From: UBA724 sp049596815
GTDB lineage: Bacteria > Bacteroidota > Bacteroidia > Flavobacteriales > Flavobacteriaceae
Reading direction: 5' to 3'
NCBI GenBank assembly: GCA_049596815.1
Contig: JBMYLY010000013.1
Location: 1-28,256, forward strand
DNA: 28,256 bases
Shown here piece by piece: positions 1-8,601 of this stretch; within the stretch, counting starts at the first letter, position 1, and every line of letters begins with the position of its first letter. The notes below the pieces were generated by a model. It was given only the letters and a program-made list of their open reading frames with translations, was not told the DNA's origin and did not search any database. The position numbers were made by a program, and so were the translations under genes.

Positions 1-1
1 C

Positions 2-505
2 AATGCCCTGGTACAATTCGTACTGCAACCTGTACTCATTTTTGGAGTGCTTTTTCACTTCATCATGGGCTTTATCTTAGAATGGCAGAACCGGCGTGCG
101 CGCTCGGTTAGCTACGCCAGCTACAAAGGCGGCGCCAATGCAAGTTGGATGTCGCGCAATATGCTCGTATCTGGTGCTGTGGTGCTTTCCTTTTTGGGCT
201 TGCATTTTTATGATTTTTGGGTTCCTGAAATGAACTACAAATACATTGAGTTTTTACCTGAAAACCCCCATAGATATTACGAAGAATTGGTTCACAAATT
301 TGAAGACCCCATCCGTGTGGGTCTCTACGTGGTGTCATTTGTTTTCTTGGCATTACACCTGCTACACGGCTTTTCCTCTGCCTTCCAATCCTTGGGCGTG
401 AATAACAAGTACACCCCCACCATTAAGGGATTGGGAAAACTCTATGCCATCGCAATTCCTTTGGGTTTTGCCGGCATCGCACTGTTTCATCATTTAAACC
501 ACTAA
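2..505 (+). CDS. sdhC: Succinate dehydrogenase cytochrome b subunit, b558 family (5'-truncated)
   Basis: The window opens inside this gene; the reading frame is open from base 2, so the start lies upstream. The product is the membrane anchor of complex II (succinate:quinone oxidoreductase, or fumarate reductase running the other way), which holds heme b and passes electrons to menaquinone. Visible hydrophobic segments include one near the truncated start, one ending GLHFYDFW, one containing ALHLLHGF and a C-terminal one ending ALFHHL. Histidines in the first three are plausible heme ligands by analogy with the single-chain diheme b558 family. What remains is about 167 residues of a family usually around 220. 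sdhA starts 1 base after the stop, so the genes are co-transcribed and probably translationally coupled. Family assignment is firm; the direction of catalysis is inferred from family. Confidence 0.9.
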   Translation, partial: NALVQFVLQPVLIFGVLFHFIMGFILEWQNRRARSVSYASYKGGANASWMSRNMLVSGAVVLSFLGLHFYDFWVPEMNYKYIEFLPENPHRYYEELVHKFEDPIRVGLYVVSFVFLALHLLHGFSSAFQSLGVNNKYTPTIKGLGKLYAIAIPLGFAGIALFHHLNH

Positions 506-506
506 T

Positions 507-2510
507 ATGGCCCGTTTAGACGCAAAAATTCCACAAGGACCACTGGCTGATAAGTGGACAAAACACAAAAACAACATACAACTGGTCAGCCCTGCCAACA
601 AACGCCTTATAGACGTTATCGTAGTCGGTACTGGTTTGGCTGGGGGCTCTGCAGCTGCGACCTTGGCGGAGTTGGGCTACAATGTCAAAGCCTTTTGTTT
701 TCAAGACTCTCCGCGTCGTGCACACTCGATTGCTGCCCAAGGGGGAATCAATGCTGCCAAAAATTATCAAGGTGATGGAGACTCCGTGCACCGTTTGTTT
801 TACGATACCATCAAAGGAGGAGATTATCGATCTCGAGAGGCCAATGTGTATCGATTGGCAGAGGTATCTACCAATATTATCGACCAATGTGTGGCACAAG
901 GCGTTCCCTTTGCCCGTGACTATGGCGGGCTGTTAGACAACCGCTCTTTTGGAGGGGTATTGGTTTCTCGTACGTTTTATGCGAAAGGACAAACAGGCCA
1001 ACAATTGCTGTTAGGTGCCTATTCGGCCATGAACCGACAAATTGGTCGTGGTAAAATCAAAATGTATAGCCGTCATGAGATGATGGATTTGGTGGTGGTC
1101 GATGGCAAGGCACGTGGGATTATCACCCGTAACTTGGTTACCGGTGAAATCGAGCGTCATGCTGCCCATGCCGTGGTCATCGCTTCAGGAGGTTACGGCA
1201 ACGTGTTCTTCTTGAGCACCAACGCCATGGGTTCCAATGTGTCCGCCGCTTGGAAAATTCACAAAAAAGGGGCCTATTTTGCCAATCCTTGCTTTACTCA
1301 AATACACCCAACTTGTATCCCGGTTTCCGGAGACCATCAGTCCAAACTGACTTTGATGTCCGAATCTCTTCGTAATGACGGGCGCATCTGGGTACCCAAA
1401 AAGAAAGAAGATGCCCAAGCCATCAGAGAAGGGCGACTAAAGCCCACTGACTTGGCCGAGGAAGACCGCGATTACTATTTGGAACGTCGCTACCCTGCTT
1501 TTGGAAACTTGGTGCCTCGCGATGTGGCCTCACGTGCTGCCAAGGAGCGTTGCGATGCCGGCTTTGGGGTCAACAAAACAGGCGAAGCTGTTTTCTTGGA
1601 CTTTGCTGCTGCCATTGAGCGCTACGGCAAAGAAGAAGCACATGTCAAAGGGTTGGACGAAAACGACAACGCACTCGTGCAAAAATTAGGTAAAGCCATT
1701 GTCAAAGCCAAATATGGCAACCTGTTTCAGATGTATGAAAAAATTGTAGATCAAAACCCATACGAAACCCCCATGATGATTTATCCGGCGGTTCATTACA
1801 CCATGGGCGGTGTTTGGGTCGACTACAATTTGATGACTACCATTCCGGGTTGTTTTGCCATTGGAGAAGCCAATTTTTCTGATCACGGTGCCAACCGACT
1901 GGGAGCTTCTGCCTTGATGCAAGGTTTGGCAGATGGTTATTTTGTATTGCCTTATACGATTGGAGACTATTTGGCCGATGACATTCGCACGGGATCCATT
2001 TCTACGGATACTCCCGAGTTTGAAGCTGCCGAACAAGAAATCCGCAACAAGATCGACGCCTTGATGAACAACAAAGGCACTAAGACCGTGGACGATTATC
2101 ACCGAAAACTTGGAAAAATTATCTGGAACAAGTGTGGCATGTCGCGCAATGAAGTCGGTCTCAAAGAAGCTCTAGCGGAGGTACGTGCTTTAAGAGAAGA
2201 TTTTTACAAAAACGTAACTGTGCCCGGGACGGCCGATTCTTTCAATGAATCCTTGGCCAAAGCGCTTCGAGTGGCCGACTTCTTGGAGTTGGGAGAGTTG
2301 TTTGCCAAAGACGCACTCGAGCGCACGGAGTCTTGTGGAGGGCATTTCAGAGAAGAATCTCAAAGCAAAGAAGGAGAAGCACTTCGAAATGATGATGAAT
2401 TTACTTTTGTTTCAGCTTGGGAATACACGGGTGACCCCGGAACTGCCAAGCTACACAAAGAATCCTTGTCTTTCGAAAATGTAGAACTTAAAACCCGATC
2501 GTATAAGTAG
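507..2510 (+). CDS. sdhA: Succinate dehydrogenase / fumarate reductase flavoprotein subunit
   Basis: Catalytic subunit of complex II, which oxidises succinate to fumarate on a covalently bound FAD at the cytoplasmic membrane face. The FAD dinucleotide-binding motif starts at residues 39-50 (VVGTGLAGGSAA). RAHSIAAQGGINA at about 71-83 supplies the histidine (H73) that family members use for the covalent flavin link. The HPTCIP, RDVASRA and GANRLGASAL segments match the capping and FAD domains. The length, 667 residues, is typical for the Bacteroidota/epsilon-type enzyme, which is longer than the classical E. coli form. ATG lies 1 base after sdhC and 34 bases precede sdhB, so this is the middle gene of a C-A-B operon. 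The order and the b558 anchor point to a menaquinone-linked enzyme. Confidence 0.97.
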   Translation: MARLDAKIPQGPLADKWTKHKNNIQLVSPANKRLIDVIVVGTGLAGGSAAATLAELGYNVKAFCFQDSPRRAHSIAAQGGINAAKNYQGDGDSVHRLFYDTIKGGDYRSREANVYRLAEVSTNIIDQCVAQGVPFARDYGGLLDNRSFGGVLVSRTFYAKGQTGQQLLLGAYSAMNRQIGRGKIKMYSRHEMMDLVVVDGKARGIITRNLVTGEIERHAAHAVVIASGGYGNVFFLSTNAMGSNVSAAWKIHKKGAYFANPCFTQIHPTCIPVSGDHQSKLTLMSESLRNDGRIWVPKKKEDAQAIREGRLKPTDLAEEDRDYYLERRYPAFGNLVPRDVASRAAKERCDAGFGVNKTGEAVFLDFAAAIERYGKEEAHVKGLDENDNALVQKLGKAIVKAKYGNLFQMYEKIVDQNPYETPMMIYPAVHYTMGGVWVDYNLMTTIPGCFAIGEANFSDHGANRLGASALMQGLADGYFVLPYTIGDYLADDIRTGSISTDTPEFEAAEQEIRNKIDALMNNKGTKTVDDYHRKLGKIIWNKCGMSRNEVGLKEALAEVRALREDFYKNVTVPGTADSFNESLAKALRVADFLELGELFAKDALERTESCGGHFREESQSKEGEALRNDDEFTFVSAWEYTGDPGTAKLHKESLSFENVELKTRSYK

Positions 2511-2544
2511 GAGTTGATATCTATTAACGATTAACACCAAGCAT

Positions 2545-3291
2545 ATGAAATTGACTTTAAAAATTTGGCGTCAAGCCCATGCAACCGCAAAAGGCAGCAT
2601 GCAGACCTATCAAATCGAAGATGTATCGCCCGATATGTCATTTTTGGAAATGATGGATGTTCTCAATGAGCAGCTTATCGTTCAAGGGATCGAGCCTGTT
2701 GCTTTTGACCATGATTGCCGTGAGGGGATTTGTGGCTCGTGTTCGATGTTTATAAACGGAGAAGCCCACGGCCCTGACCGATTGATTACCACTTGTCAGC
2801 TGCATATGCGAAAGTTTAAGGACGGAGACACCATCTACATCGAACCCTTCCGAGCCAAAGCCTTTCCAGTAATCAAAGATTTGGTGGTAGATCGCACTGC
2901 CTTTGATAGAATTCAACACGCCGGTGGCTTTGTTTCTGTCAATACCTCGGGCAATACCCAAGATGCCAATGCCATCCCGATAGAAAAAGCAGACGCAGAC
3001 AAGGCTTTCGATGCAGCTACCTGTATTGGTTGTGGTGCATGTGTGGCGACTTGTAAGAACGCTTCTGCCATGCTTTTTGTGTCGGCCAAAGTTTCACAAT
3101 TTGCGCTTTTGCCACAGGGTCAGGTGGAGGCCACCGACAGAGTGCTCAATATGGTCAAACAAATGGACGATGAAGGCTTTGGAAATTGCACCAATACCGG
3201 TGCTTGTGAGGTCGAATGCCCCAAAGGAATTTCCTTGGAAAATATCGCCCGAATGAACCGTGAATTTTTAAGCGCTAATGTAAAAGGGTAG
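2545..3291 (+). CDS. sdhB: Succinate dehydrogenase / fumarate reductase iron-sulfur subunit
   Basis: Electron-transfer subunit of complex II, carrying electrons from the flavin to the membrane anchor. The N-terminal ferredoxin domain has the [2Fe-2S] cysteines C58, C63, C66 and C84 (DCREGICGSCSMF...TTC). The C-terminal domain has C160, C163, C166 and C170 (CIGCGACVATC) plus C215, C221 and C225 (NCTNTGACEVECPKG), enough for the [4Fe-4S] and [3Fe-4S] centres. The 248-residue length is normal for the family. It ends the sdh operon. The 58 bases after it contain only a weak 4-bp AGAC/GTCT stem followed by a T run at about 3305-3325, a poor terminator candidate. Confidence 0.97.
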   Translation: MKLTLKIWRQAHATAKGSMQTYQIEDVSPDMSFLEMMDVLNEQLIVQGIEPVAFDHDCREGICGSCSMFINGEAHGPDRLITTCQLHMRKFKDGDTIYIEPFRAKAFPVIKDLVVDRTAFDRIQHAGGFVSVNTSGNTQDANAIPIEKADADKAFDAATCIGCGACVATCKNASAMLFVSAKVSQFALLPQGQVEATDRVLNMVKQMDDEGFGNCTNTGACEVECPKGISLENIARMNREFLSANVKG

Positions 3292-3337
3292 TTTTTTCAA
3301 TTTTAGACCCTCTCGTCTTTTTATTTTACGTTTGTTT

Positions 3338-3345
3338 TATCTTTA
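3338..3345 (+). promoter_or_regulatory. Candidate -7 box for the nitrilase gene
   Basis: TATCTTTA differs from the Bacteroidota -7 consensus TAnnTTTG in the last base and ends only 4 bases before the ATG at 3350. A second, perfect match (TACGTTTG, 3327-3334) lies just upstream. No convincing TTG is seen at -33 for either, so which box is used, if any, is open. Confidence 0.3.
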
Positions 3346-3349
3346 GAAG

Positions 3350-4123
3350 ATGAATAGAATCAGTCTATCCCTCCTCCAATCCGATTTGGTCTGGCACGAC
3401 CCACAAGCCAACCGCAGTCGATTCGAGACCTTGATGGACAAAGCCCAAGCAGCAGTCGATCTTTTTGTATTGCCTGAAACCTTTGCTACAGGCTTTACCA
3501 TGACCCCAAAAGAGGCAGCCGAAACCCCTGATGGGCCTAGCCTACAATGGATGCTTGCCCAAGCTCAACAGCGTCAGGCAGCGGTATGTGGGAGTTTGGC
3601 CATTTATGAGGGCGAAAATTATTACAATCGGTTCTATTTTGCCCATCCCAACGGTGATGTAGACACCTATGACAAATACCATCCCTATACCCCTTCGGGC
3701 GAAGCAAGGGTTTACTCAAAAGGGACAGAAATAAAAACCATCGAATATGGAGGATGGCGCATACGCCCCATCATTTGCTATGACTTGCGGTTTCCGGTAT
3801 TTGCCCGCAACACAGACCACTACGACTTGTTGCTATGTGTGGCCAACTGGCCCCAACCACGCATTCAAGCATGGAATGCCCTCTTGCGCGCCCGAGCTAT
3901 CGAAAATATGGCCTTCTCGGTGGGTGTAAACCGCACAGGGAGAGACAACTACCGCATTCAATACACGGGTGGGTCGGCTGCCTATGATATGCTAGGAAAC
4001 GAAATGTTGTTTCTGAATTCAGATGCTGACCTTGGGCAACTGGTGCTGGACAAGGACTTGCTCTACAAAACACGTGAGAAACTTCCTTTTCTCGAGGATA
4101 GAGATGCTTTTACTTTAGGCTAA
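3350..4123 (+). CDS. Nitrilase-superfamily omega-amidase (YafV/Nit2-like)
   Basis: Carbon-nitrogen hydrolase with the Glu-Lys-Cys triad: E43 in LPETF, K109 in YDKYHPY and C143 in ICYDLRFP. The CYDLRFP signature and the 257-residue length place it with the YafV/Nit2 omega-amidases, which hydrolyse alpha-ketoglutaramate or alpha-ketosuccinamate left by glutamine and asparagine transaminases. In the family this repairs dead-end cyclised keto-amides and can link to methionine salvage. There is no signal peptide, so it should be cytoplasmic. It follows the sdh operon after 58 bases and probably has its own promoter. Its last 14 bases overlap the convergent lipoprotein gene. Substrate is inferred from family; the catalytic class is seen directly. 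Confidence 0.88.
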   Translation: MNRISLSLLQSDLVWHDPQANRSRFETLMDKAQAAVDLFVLPETFATGFTMTPKEAAETPDGPSLQWMLAQAQQRQAAVCGSLAIYEGENYYNRFYFAHPNGDVDTYDKYHPYTPSGEARVYSKGTEIKTIEYGGWRIRPIICYDLRFPVFARNTDHYDLLLCVANWPQPRIQAWNALLRARAIENMAFSVGVNRTGRDNYRIQYTGGSAAYDMLGNEMLFLNSDADLGQLVLDKDLLYKTREKLPFLEDRDAFTLG

Positions 4124-5714
4124 AACGTTCTTGCAATTCCCAATTGGCACGTACGTCTAGCAAAGGTTCATGGTGGAAGACCGGCTCTGGCATACGTCCT
4201 TCCAAATAGCGTCCCGGATCCCAAATGCCATTTTGATTTTCGTCTACAATTACGCGCACATAGTATTTGTTGGGTTTAAGAAACAAAAATGGGTACCGCC
4301 CTTGTGGTTCTGTGGCATACAGACTGCGCACCACTTTTTCTCTTTCGTCGGTTAGTTGTATGATAATCGGATAGCTGGGCACATCAAACACCTGAAGGTA
4401 AATGCTACCATAATCGATTCTGCTGGGGGTTTTAAGTCTGTATTGCAAGGTGTCGTTTGTGGATTCAAAAAAATCGGTAACGGCACCCGGAAACAACGCC
4501 AGTTGGTAGTTGTCATTGGGCAAAACCTCAAAATCAAAACGCAGACTGTGTGGGCCTTCCAAAAAGACATCAAACGGTACAGCAACCGTGTCTTTGTCCA
4601 CTAATTTCATCAATGCGTTGTCTATCGATTGAATGGGAGTGGTCGTGGTGATGCGCAAAGAGTCTGCCAGATCTATCATTCCGTTGTGTGAGGCACTCAA
4701 GGTCAGCGAATCTAGGGCCTCTGGTCTTAAGCGGTGCACGATTTCTTTTCGGAGCGTATCTTTTGTAAGTACGAATTGCAAGGAATCTTTCTGAAGGTTT
4801 TTATACCAGAAATACAAAGTATCGGTTTTTTTGTCAAAGCTTTGGGTGGTCTCTACACTGTCGGGCAAGGGAGTGGCAAGTTTAAGGTTGATGCCTTCGG
4901 GGTCGCCGGTGTAGCCAAAACCGATGCGATTTTGACCAGCCTGATAACTTCTTCCAAATGCAAAATCGGGTTGTTCCAAAAACAAGTCCAAGTGATAGAG
5001 GCTATCCGTTGGCAGTTCTATAAAAGCGGAGGCAAAAGCCACTTTATCGACTTGTTGGTCAAAAGTGTAGTTGTTGGCTATATCTTTTTGAGCTACCAAA
5101 AGGTACTGTCCCGCTCTGGCATTGGAAATCTCAAACAAGGCCAAGCTGTCCAAGGTGTTAGTCAGGTAGGTGGGTTGTTGTTTGTATATGATTGAGTCGG
5201 TGTAAGTGCTATCAACTTCATAGAGCATGACCGAAACAAAATTCTCAGCTTCCCGCTTGAGGGCATCTCCGATCGTACCACGAACGATTAGCGAATCCAC
5301 ATAGTCACCGGTAGAAAGCACATATTTAAAATAGGGATACGGATTGCCTTCATTGTTGTCCACAATGCTTTGCCCAAAATTAAAACTATAGGTGGTGTTG
5401 GCTCGCAGGCTGTCACGCAAATCGATTTGAATGTATTTGGCGGCACTTCCTTGAGGCGATATGGTATAGGCCGATGAGGGCAGTAGCGGCGATATGATGA
5501 GTTGTTCTTTGAGTTTGTTAAACTTGATATACTCATCAAAATACAGTCTAATGCGCCCATCGTCAAATTGGGTAGAATTTAGTTCGGGTAGGGCGCGAAT
5601 AAGCACCGGAGGGGTTTCATCTTCCGGCCCTCCAGTGGGGTTGCCACGGCGTGCGCACTGCACAAACATCAGTGCTACCAACACAAACAAAACGAATTCT
5701 ACAGGCCGCTTCAT
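4110..5714 (-). CDS. Lipoprotein with N-terminal Ig-like (SbsA/Big_5-type) domain
   Basis: A 534-residue protein whose start I place at the ATG at 5714. The frame is open further upstream (to 5771), but that would overlap comF, whereas 5714 gives a clean signal: MKRP, a hydrophobic stretch, then a lipobox ending at C20 (LMFVQC). After C20 comes NPTGGPEDETPPV, the linker that typically introduces the Bacteroidota Ig-like Big_5 domain (about residues 35-130), then a long beta-rich body. Near the C-terminus, DENQNGIWDPG resembles a calcium-binding loop. It is expected to be an outer-membrane lipoprotein. Its function is unknown; homologues sit beside housekeeping genes in many Flavobacteriia. 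It lies 28 bases after comF on the same strand and overlaps the nitrilase by 14 bases at its 3' end. Confidence 0.85.
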   Translation of the reverse strand: MKRPVEFVLFVLVALMFVQCARRGNPTGGPEDETPPVLIRALPELNSTQFDDGRIRLYFDEYIKFNKLKEQLIISPLLPSSAYTISPQGSAAKYIQIDLRDSLRANTTYSFNFGQSIVDNNEGNPYPYFKYVLSTGDYVDSLIVRGTIGDALKREAENFVSVMLYEVDSTYTDSIIYKQQPTYLTNTLDSLALFEISNARAGQYLLVAQKDIANNYTFDQQVDKVAFASAFIELPTDSLYHLDLFLEQPDFAFGRSYQAGQNRIGFGYTGDPEGINLKLATPLPDSVETTQSFDKKTDTLYFWYKNLQKDSLQFVLTKDTLRKEIVHRLRPEALDSLTLSASHNGMIDLADSLRITTTTPIQSIDNALMKLVDKDTVAVPFDVFLEGPHSLRFDFEVLPNDNYQLALFPGAVTDFFESTNDTLQYRLKTPSRIDYGSIYLQVFDVPSYPIIIQLTDEREKVVRSLYATEPQGRYPFLFLKPNKYYVRVIVDENQNGIWDPGRYLEGRMPEPVFHHEPLLDVRANWELQERFSLK

Positions 5715-5742
5715 CACCACAAAGAAACGACTATTTTCACGA

Positions 5743-6441
5743 CTAAGGAAGCGGCGATTGTGCAAAGCCAATGGCGGCCACAGACACCAAAACCCCTTCG
5801 CAAGCAGTCAAACACTGAACAACAGCCGATAGGGTAGCTCCTGTAGTCACCACATCGTCTACCAACAACACATGATGCCCTTTGAGTGTGTTGGTGTTAC
5901 GAACTTCAAACGCATCATGGACTTGTGTCCATCTTTCAGTTTGGGTCATCTGGACCAGTGTTTTGGTAGGTTTGTGGCGAATTAAAAGTTTATCGCTGTA
6001 AGGAATATTCAAATGCTGCGCCAGTGCTTTTGCAAAGCCCACCATTTGGTTATAACCCCTTTTGCGTTGTCTTTTTTTATGTAAAGGTACTGGCACAACG
6101 AGGCTGTAAGTTACTCGTTTGCTAGTTGCCATTTTTCCACCTAATATTTGCCCAAAAAATACACCTATCTTGTATTGCCCTTTGTATTTGAGCAGGTGAA
6201 TCAGTTTTTGTAAAAGCCCTTCTTTTTCAAAAAAATACAATGTGGTAGCTTCTGCAATGGCGACTCTTTTATTGATTAATCTGTATAAAGGGTTGTCTGG
6301 GAATTGCTCATAGTGGGTCTCTGGCAACTTTTCAAGGCATTCCAAACACAATTGTGGAAGAGAAGTAGGGAGGCTACGTCGGCAACCCAAACACAGTTTG
6401 GGAACGAACACTTGAGCAAGATCAACAAAAAGAGAACGCAT
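5743..6441 (-). CDS. comF: ComF-family phosphoribosyltransferase-like protein
   Basis: A 232-residue ComF protein. The N-terminal zinc-finger-like pair is C17-LG-C20 and C32-LE-C35. The body carries VPVPLHKKRQRKRGYNQ (about 117-133), the conserved ComF segment, and the PRPP-binding loop VLLVDDVVTTGAT (191-203) of type I phosphoribosyltransferases. ComF is a cytoplasmic factor needed for DNA uptake in naturally competent bacteria and interacts with the PriA/ComFA machinery in studied species; here that role is inferred from family only. No other competence gene lies in this window. It starts 51 bases from the divergent glyS start and probably shares a transcript with the downstream lipoprotein gene. 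Confidence 0.93.
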   Translation of the reverse strand: MRSLFVDLAQVFVPKLCLGCRRSLPTSLPQLCLECLEKLPETHYEQFPDNPLYRLINKRVAIAEATTLYFFEKEGLLQKLIHLLKYKGQYKIGVFFGQILGGKMATSKRVTYSLVVPVPLHKKRQRKRGYNQMVGFAKALAQHLNIPYSDKLLIRHKPTKTLVQMTQTERWTQVHDAFEVRNTNTLKGHHVLLVDDVVTTGATLSAVVQCLTACEGVLVSVAAIGFAQSPLP

Positions 6442-6480
6442 TGGGGCTATTTGTCTCTGACAATTTACGAAAAGAAACGT

Positions 6481-6488
6481 TATTTTTG
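6481..6488 (+). promoter_or_regulatory. -7 box (TAnnTTTG) for glyS, 4 nt from the start codon
   Basis: TATTTTTG is a perfect match to TAnnTTTG and ends 4 bases before the ATG at 6493. The nearest upstream TTTG (6450-6453) is 27 bases away, longer than the usual spacing of about 17-23. If used, the mRNA would have essentially no 5' leader. Confidence 0.45.
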
Positions 6489-6492
6489 CGCC

Positions 6493-8031
6493 ATGTCAAC
6501 AACGGATCAATTCAAAAAAGTCATCGCCCATGCCAAAGAATACGGCTTTGTGTTTCCCTCAAGCGATGTGTATGACGGCCTAAGCGCTGTGTATGATTAT
6601 GGCCAACAAGGTGTGTTGCTTAAAAACAACATACGCAACTACTGGTGGAAGGCCATGGTTCAGCTCAACGAAAACATCGTGGGGTTAGACGCGGCCATTT
6701 TTATGCATCCCACCACGTGGAAGGCCTCTGGCCATGTCGATGCGTTTAATGACCCTTTGATTGACAACAAAGACTCCAAAAAACGCTACCGTGCCGATGT
6801 GTTGATCGAGGATTATGTAGCCAAGTTGGATGCCAAAATCGAAAAAGAAGTCAACAAAGCCGCCAAACGTTTTGGTGATGCTTTCGACAAAGAACAATTT
6901 GTTAGCACCAACCCAAGGGTATTGGGCTACAAAGAAAAAGGAAGTGCCATTCTCGCACGAATGGGCCAGTCTTTGGAAAAGGAAGACCTGGTAGACATCA
7001 AGGCCCTTATTGAAGAACTGGAAATTGTCTGCCCTGTGTCGGGCTCCAAAAATTGGACTGATGTCAAACAGTTCAACCTGATGTTTGGCACCAAATTAGG
7101 GGCTTCAGCAGAACACGCCACCGACTTGTATTTGCGTCCAGAAACTGCTCAAGGAATTTTCGTCAATTTCTTAAATGTTCAAAAGACAGGGCGTATGAAA
7201 TTGCCTTTTGGGATTGCCCAAACTGGGAAGGCGTTCCGCAACGAAATCGTGGCTCGACAGTTTATCTTCCGCATGCGCGAATTTGAACAAATGGAAATGC
7301 AGTTTTTTATCCCACCGGGCAGTCAGAAAGAATGGTATGCCCACTGGAAAGAAGCCCGCCTTAAGTGGCACCTATCGCTGGGAATGGGTGAAGACAATTA
7401 CCGTTTCCACGACCATGACAAATTGGCCCACTATGCCGATGCGGCTTGTGATATAGAATTCAAATTTCCTTTCGGGTTTAAAGAATTAGAGGGGATTCAT
7501 TCCCGCACCGATTTCGATTTGGGAAGCCATGAAAAATATTCAGGAAAAAAACTTCAGTACTTTGACCCGGAGCGAGGTGAGAGCTATGTGCCTTATGTGT
7601 TGGAAACTTCCATTGGGTTGGATCGCATGTTTTTGGCTGTCTTTTCTCACTCCCTTGAAGAAGAAACCTTGGAAGAAGGTTCCACGCGGACCGTATTGCG
7701 ACTGCCACCGGTATTAGCACCGACCAAGGTGGCGGTATTGCCTTTGGTCAAAAAAGATGGGTTGCCTGACATCGCTCGACAAATTGTTGACGCTCTAAAG
7801 TGGGATATGGAAGTCGCCTATGATGAAAAGGATGCTGTGGGACGTCGTTACCGACGCCAAGATGCCCTCGGAACACCCTTTTGTGTGACCGTCGATCACC
7901 AAACCTTGGAAGACCAGACCGTCACACTGCGCCATCGAGACAGTATGGCTCAAGAACGCATTGCCATTTCGGAATTGGGTGCCGTTGTCGGAGATGCGGT
8001 TTCAGTAAAAAATGCCTTAGCGAACTGTTAA
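6493..8031 (+). CDS. glyS: Glycine--tRNA ligase (single-chain alpha2 type)
   Basis: Class II aminoacyl-tRNA synthetase that charges tRNA-Gly. The frame is open back to 6304, but that upstream part lies antisense to comF; the start chosen is the ATG at 6493 (MSTTDQFKKV), giving 512 residues, the normal length for the family. Visible signatures are HPTTWKASGHVDAFNDP (about 72-88), class II motif 2 around FRNEIVARQFIFRMREFEQ, and motif 3 in SIGLDRMFLAVF, followed by an anticodon-binding domain beginning around VLPLVKKDG. This is the homodimeric form, not the alpha2beta2 form of E. coli. The stop codon overlaps that of the convergent barrel gene in a shared TTAA at 8028-8031. Confidence 0.96.
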   Translation: MSTTDQFKKVIAHAKEYGFVFPSSDVYDGLSAVYDYGQQGVLLKNNIRNYWWKAMVQLNENIVGLDAAIFMHPTTWKASGHVDAFNDPLIDNKDSKKRYRADVLIEDYVAKLDAKIEKEVNKAAKRFGDAFDKEQFVSTNPRVLGYKEKGSAILARMGQSLEKEDLVDIKALIEELEIVCPVSGSKNWTDVKQFNLMFGTKLGASAEHATDLYLRPETAQGIFVNFLNVQKTGRMKLPFGIAQTGKAFRNEIVARQFIFRMREFEQMEMQFFIPPGSQKEWYAHWKEARLKWHLSLGMGEDNYRFHDHDKLAHYADAACDIEFKFPFGFKELEGIHSRTDFDLGSHEKYSGKKLQYFDPERGESYVPYVLETSIGLDRMFLAVFSHSLEEETLEEGSTRTVLRLPPVLAPTKVAVLPLVKKDGLPDIARQIVDALKWDMEVAYDEKDAVGRRYRRQDALGTPFCVTVDHQTLEDQTVTLRHRDSMAQERIAISELGAVVGDAVSVKNALANC

Positions 8032-8585
8032 AAACGCTTACCGATGGAGACTCCAATCCGACCATGTACTTCATGCGTTTCAGAGGGGTTGATCAGATAG
8101 CGTCCAAAACCCAAAAAAGTTTCAAACGTAAACCCATTGCGATTTACCCACTTCCGGCCCACACTCATCCCTAAAGAGATTTGAAACTCGTCCTGGTCTT
8201 CAACACTAAAAAAACCATCATAAAAATTTACCGAAGCCAAAGAGCTAAATGCCTCTACAAACAAGCCTCGTGCGCCATAGTCTTTGCGATTAAAGAAATA
8301 AAAGCGGTAATAAGGATTTACGGAAAAATTTTGATAGCTCACTTCGTTGTCGCCTAAGTCTGCGAAAACCGAAACTCCATATCCCGTAGATGCATCGACC
8401 ACCCGCTCGTAATATATGTGTAAAGCAGGGGATACCAAAAGATCCAACATATTGACCCGAAGTTCATGCTTGCCCAAAGGGTCTGCAAATTCGAAAGAAG
8501 AATCTTTGACAATCTCTACCTTTATGGGATCTTCCTGCGCATATGTGTAACCAACAAACAAAATAAATAAGACAATTCGTTTCAT
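8028..8585 (-). CDS. Outer-membrane beta-barrel protein, DUF3575-like (copy 2)
   Basis: 185 residues from the ATG at 8585. An upstream in-frame start (8618) would place extra residues before a good signal peptide and overlap the preceding gene, so I reject it. The start MKRIVLFILFVGYTYAQ is a signal peptide ending at an Ala-Gln typical of Bacteroidota cleavage sites. The mature part alternates polar and aromatic residues and ends in KRF, the terminal aromatic expected for Bam-inserted barrels. It resembles the neighbouring 8602-9147 product along its whole length: ELRVNMLDLL, NPYYRFYFF and GFGRYLI align with EIRINALNLM, TPYYRIYFG and GVGRYFI. It follows that gene after 16 bases. Function unknown; DUF3575 membership is my recognition, not a search result. 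Confidence 0.8.
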   Translation of the reverse strand: MKRIVLFILFVGYTYAQEDPIKVEIVKDSSFEFADPLGKHELRVNMLDLLVSPALHIYYERVVDASTGYGVSVFADLGDNEVSYQNFSVNPYYRFYFFNRKDYGARGLFVEAFSSLASVNFYDGFFSVEDQDEFQISLGMSVGRKWVNRNGFTFETFLGFGRYLINPSETHEVHGRIGVSIGKRF

Positions 8586-8601
8586 AAATATTATTTTAAA
8601 A

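Noticed and set aside
3305..3325. Terminator after the sdh operon
   Set aside because: The stem is only 4 bp (AGAC/GTCT); too weak to call despite the T run.
4734..5195. 153-codon open frame antisense to the lipoprotein gene
   Set aside because: Shadow of the real gene, with no recognisable domain or start context.
5715..5771. N-terminal extension of the Ig-like lipoprotein
   Set aside because: It overlaps comF and would bury the signal peptide and lipobox; the start at 5714 gives a standard lipoprotein signal.
6304..6492. N-terminal extension of glycyl-tRNA synthetase upstream of 6493
   Set aside because: It lies antisense to comF and over the divergent promoter region; the family N-terminus fits MSTTDQFKKV.
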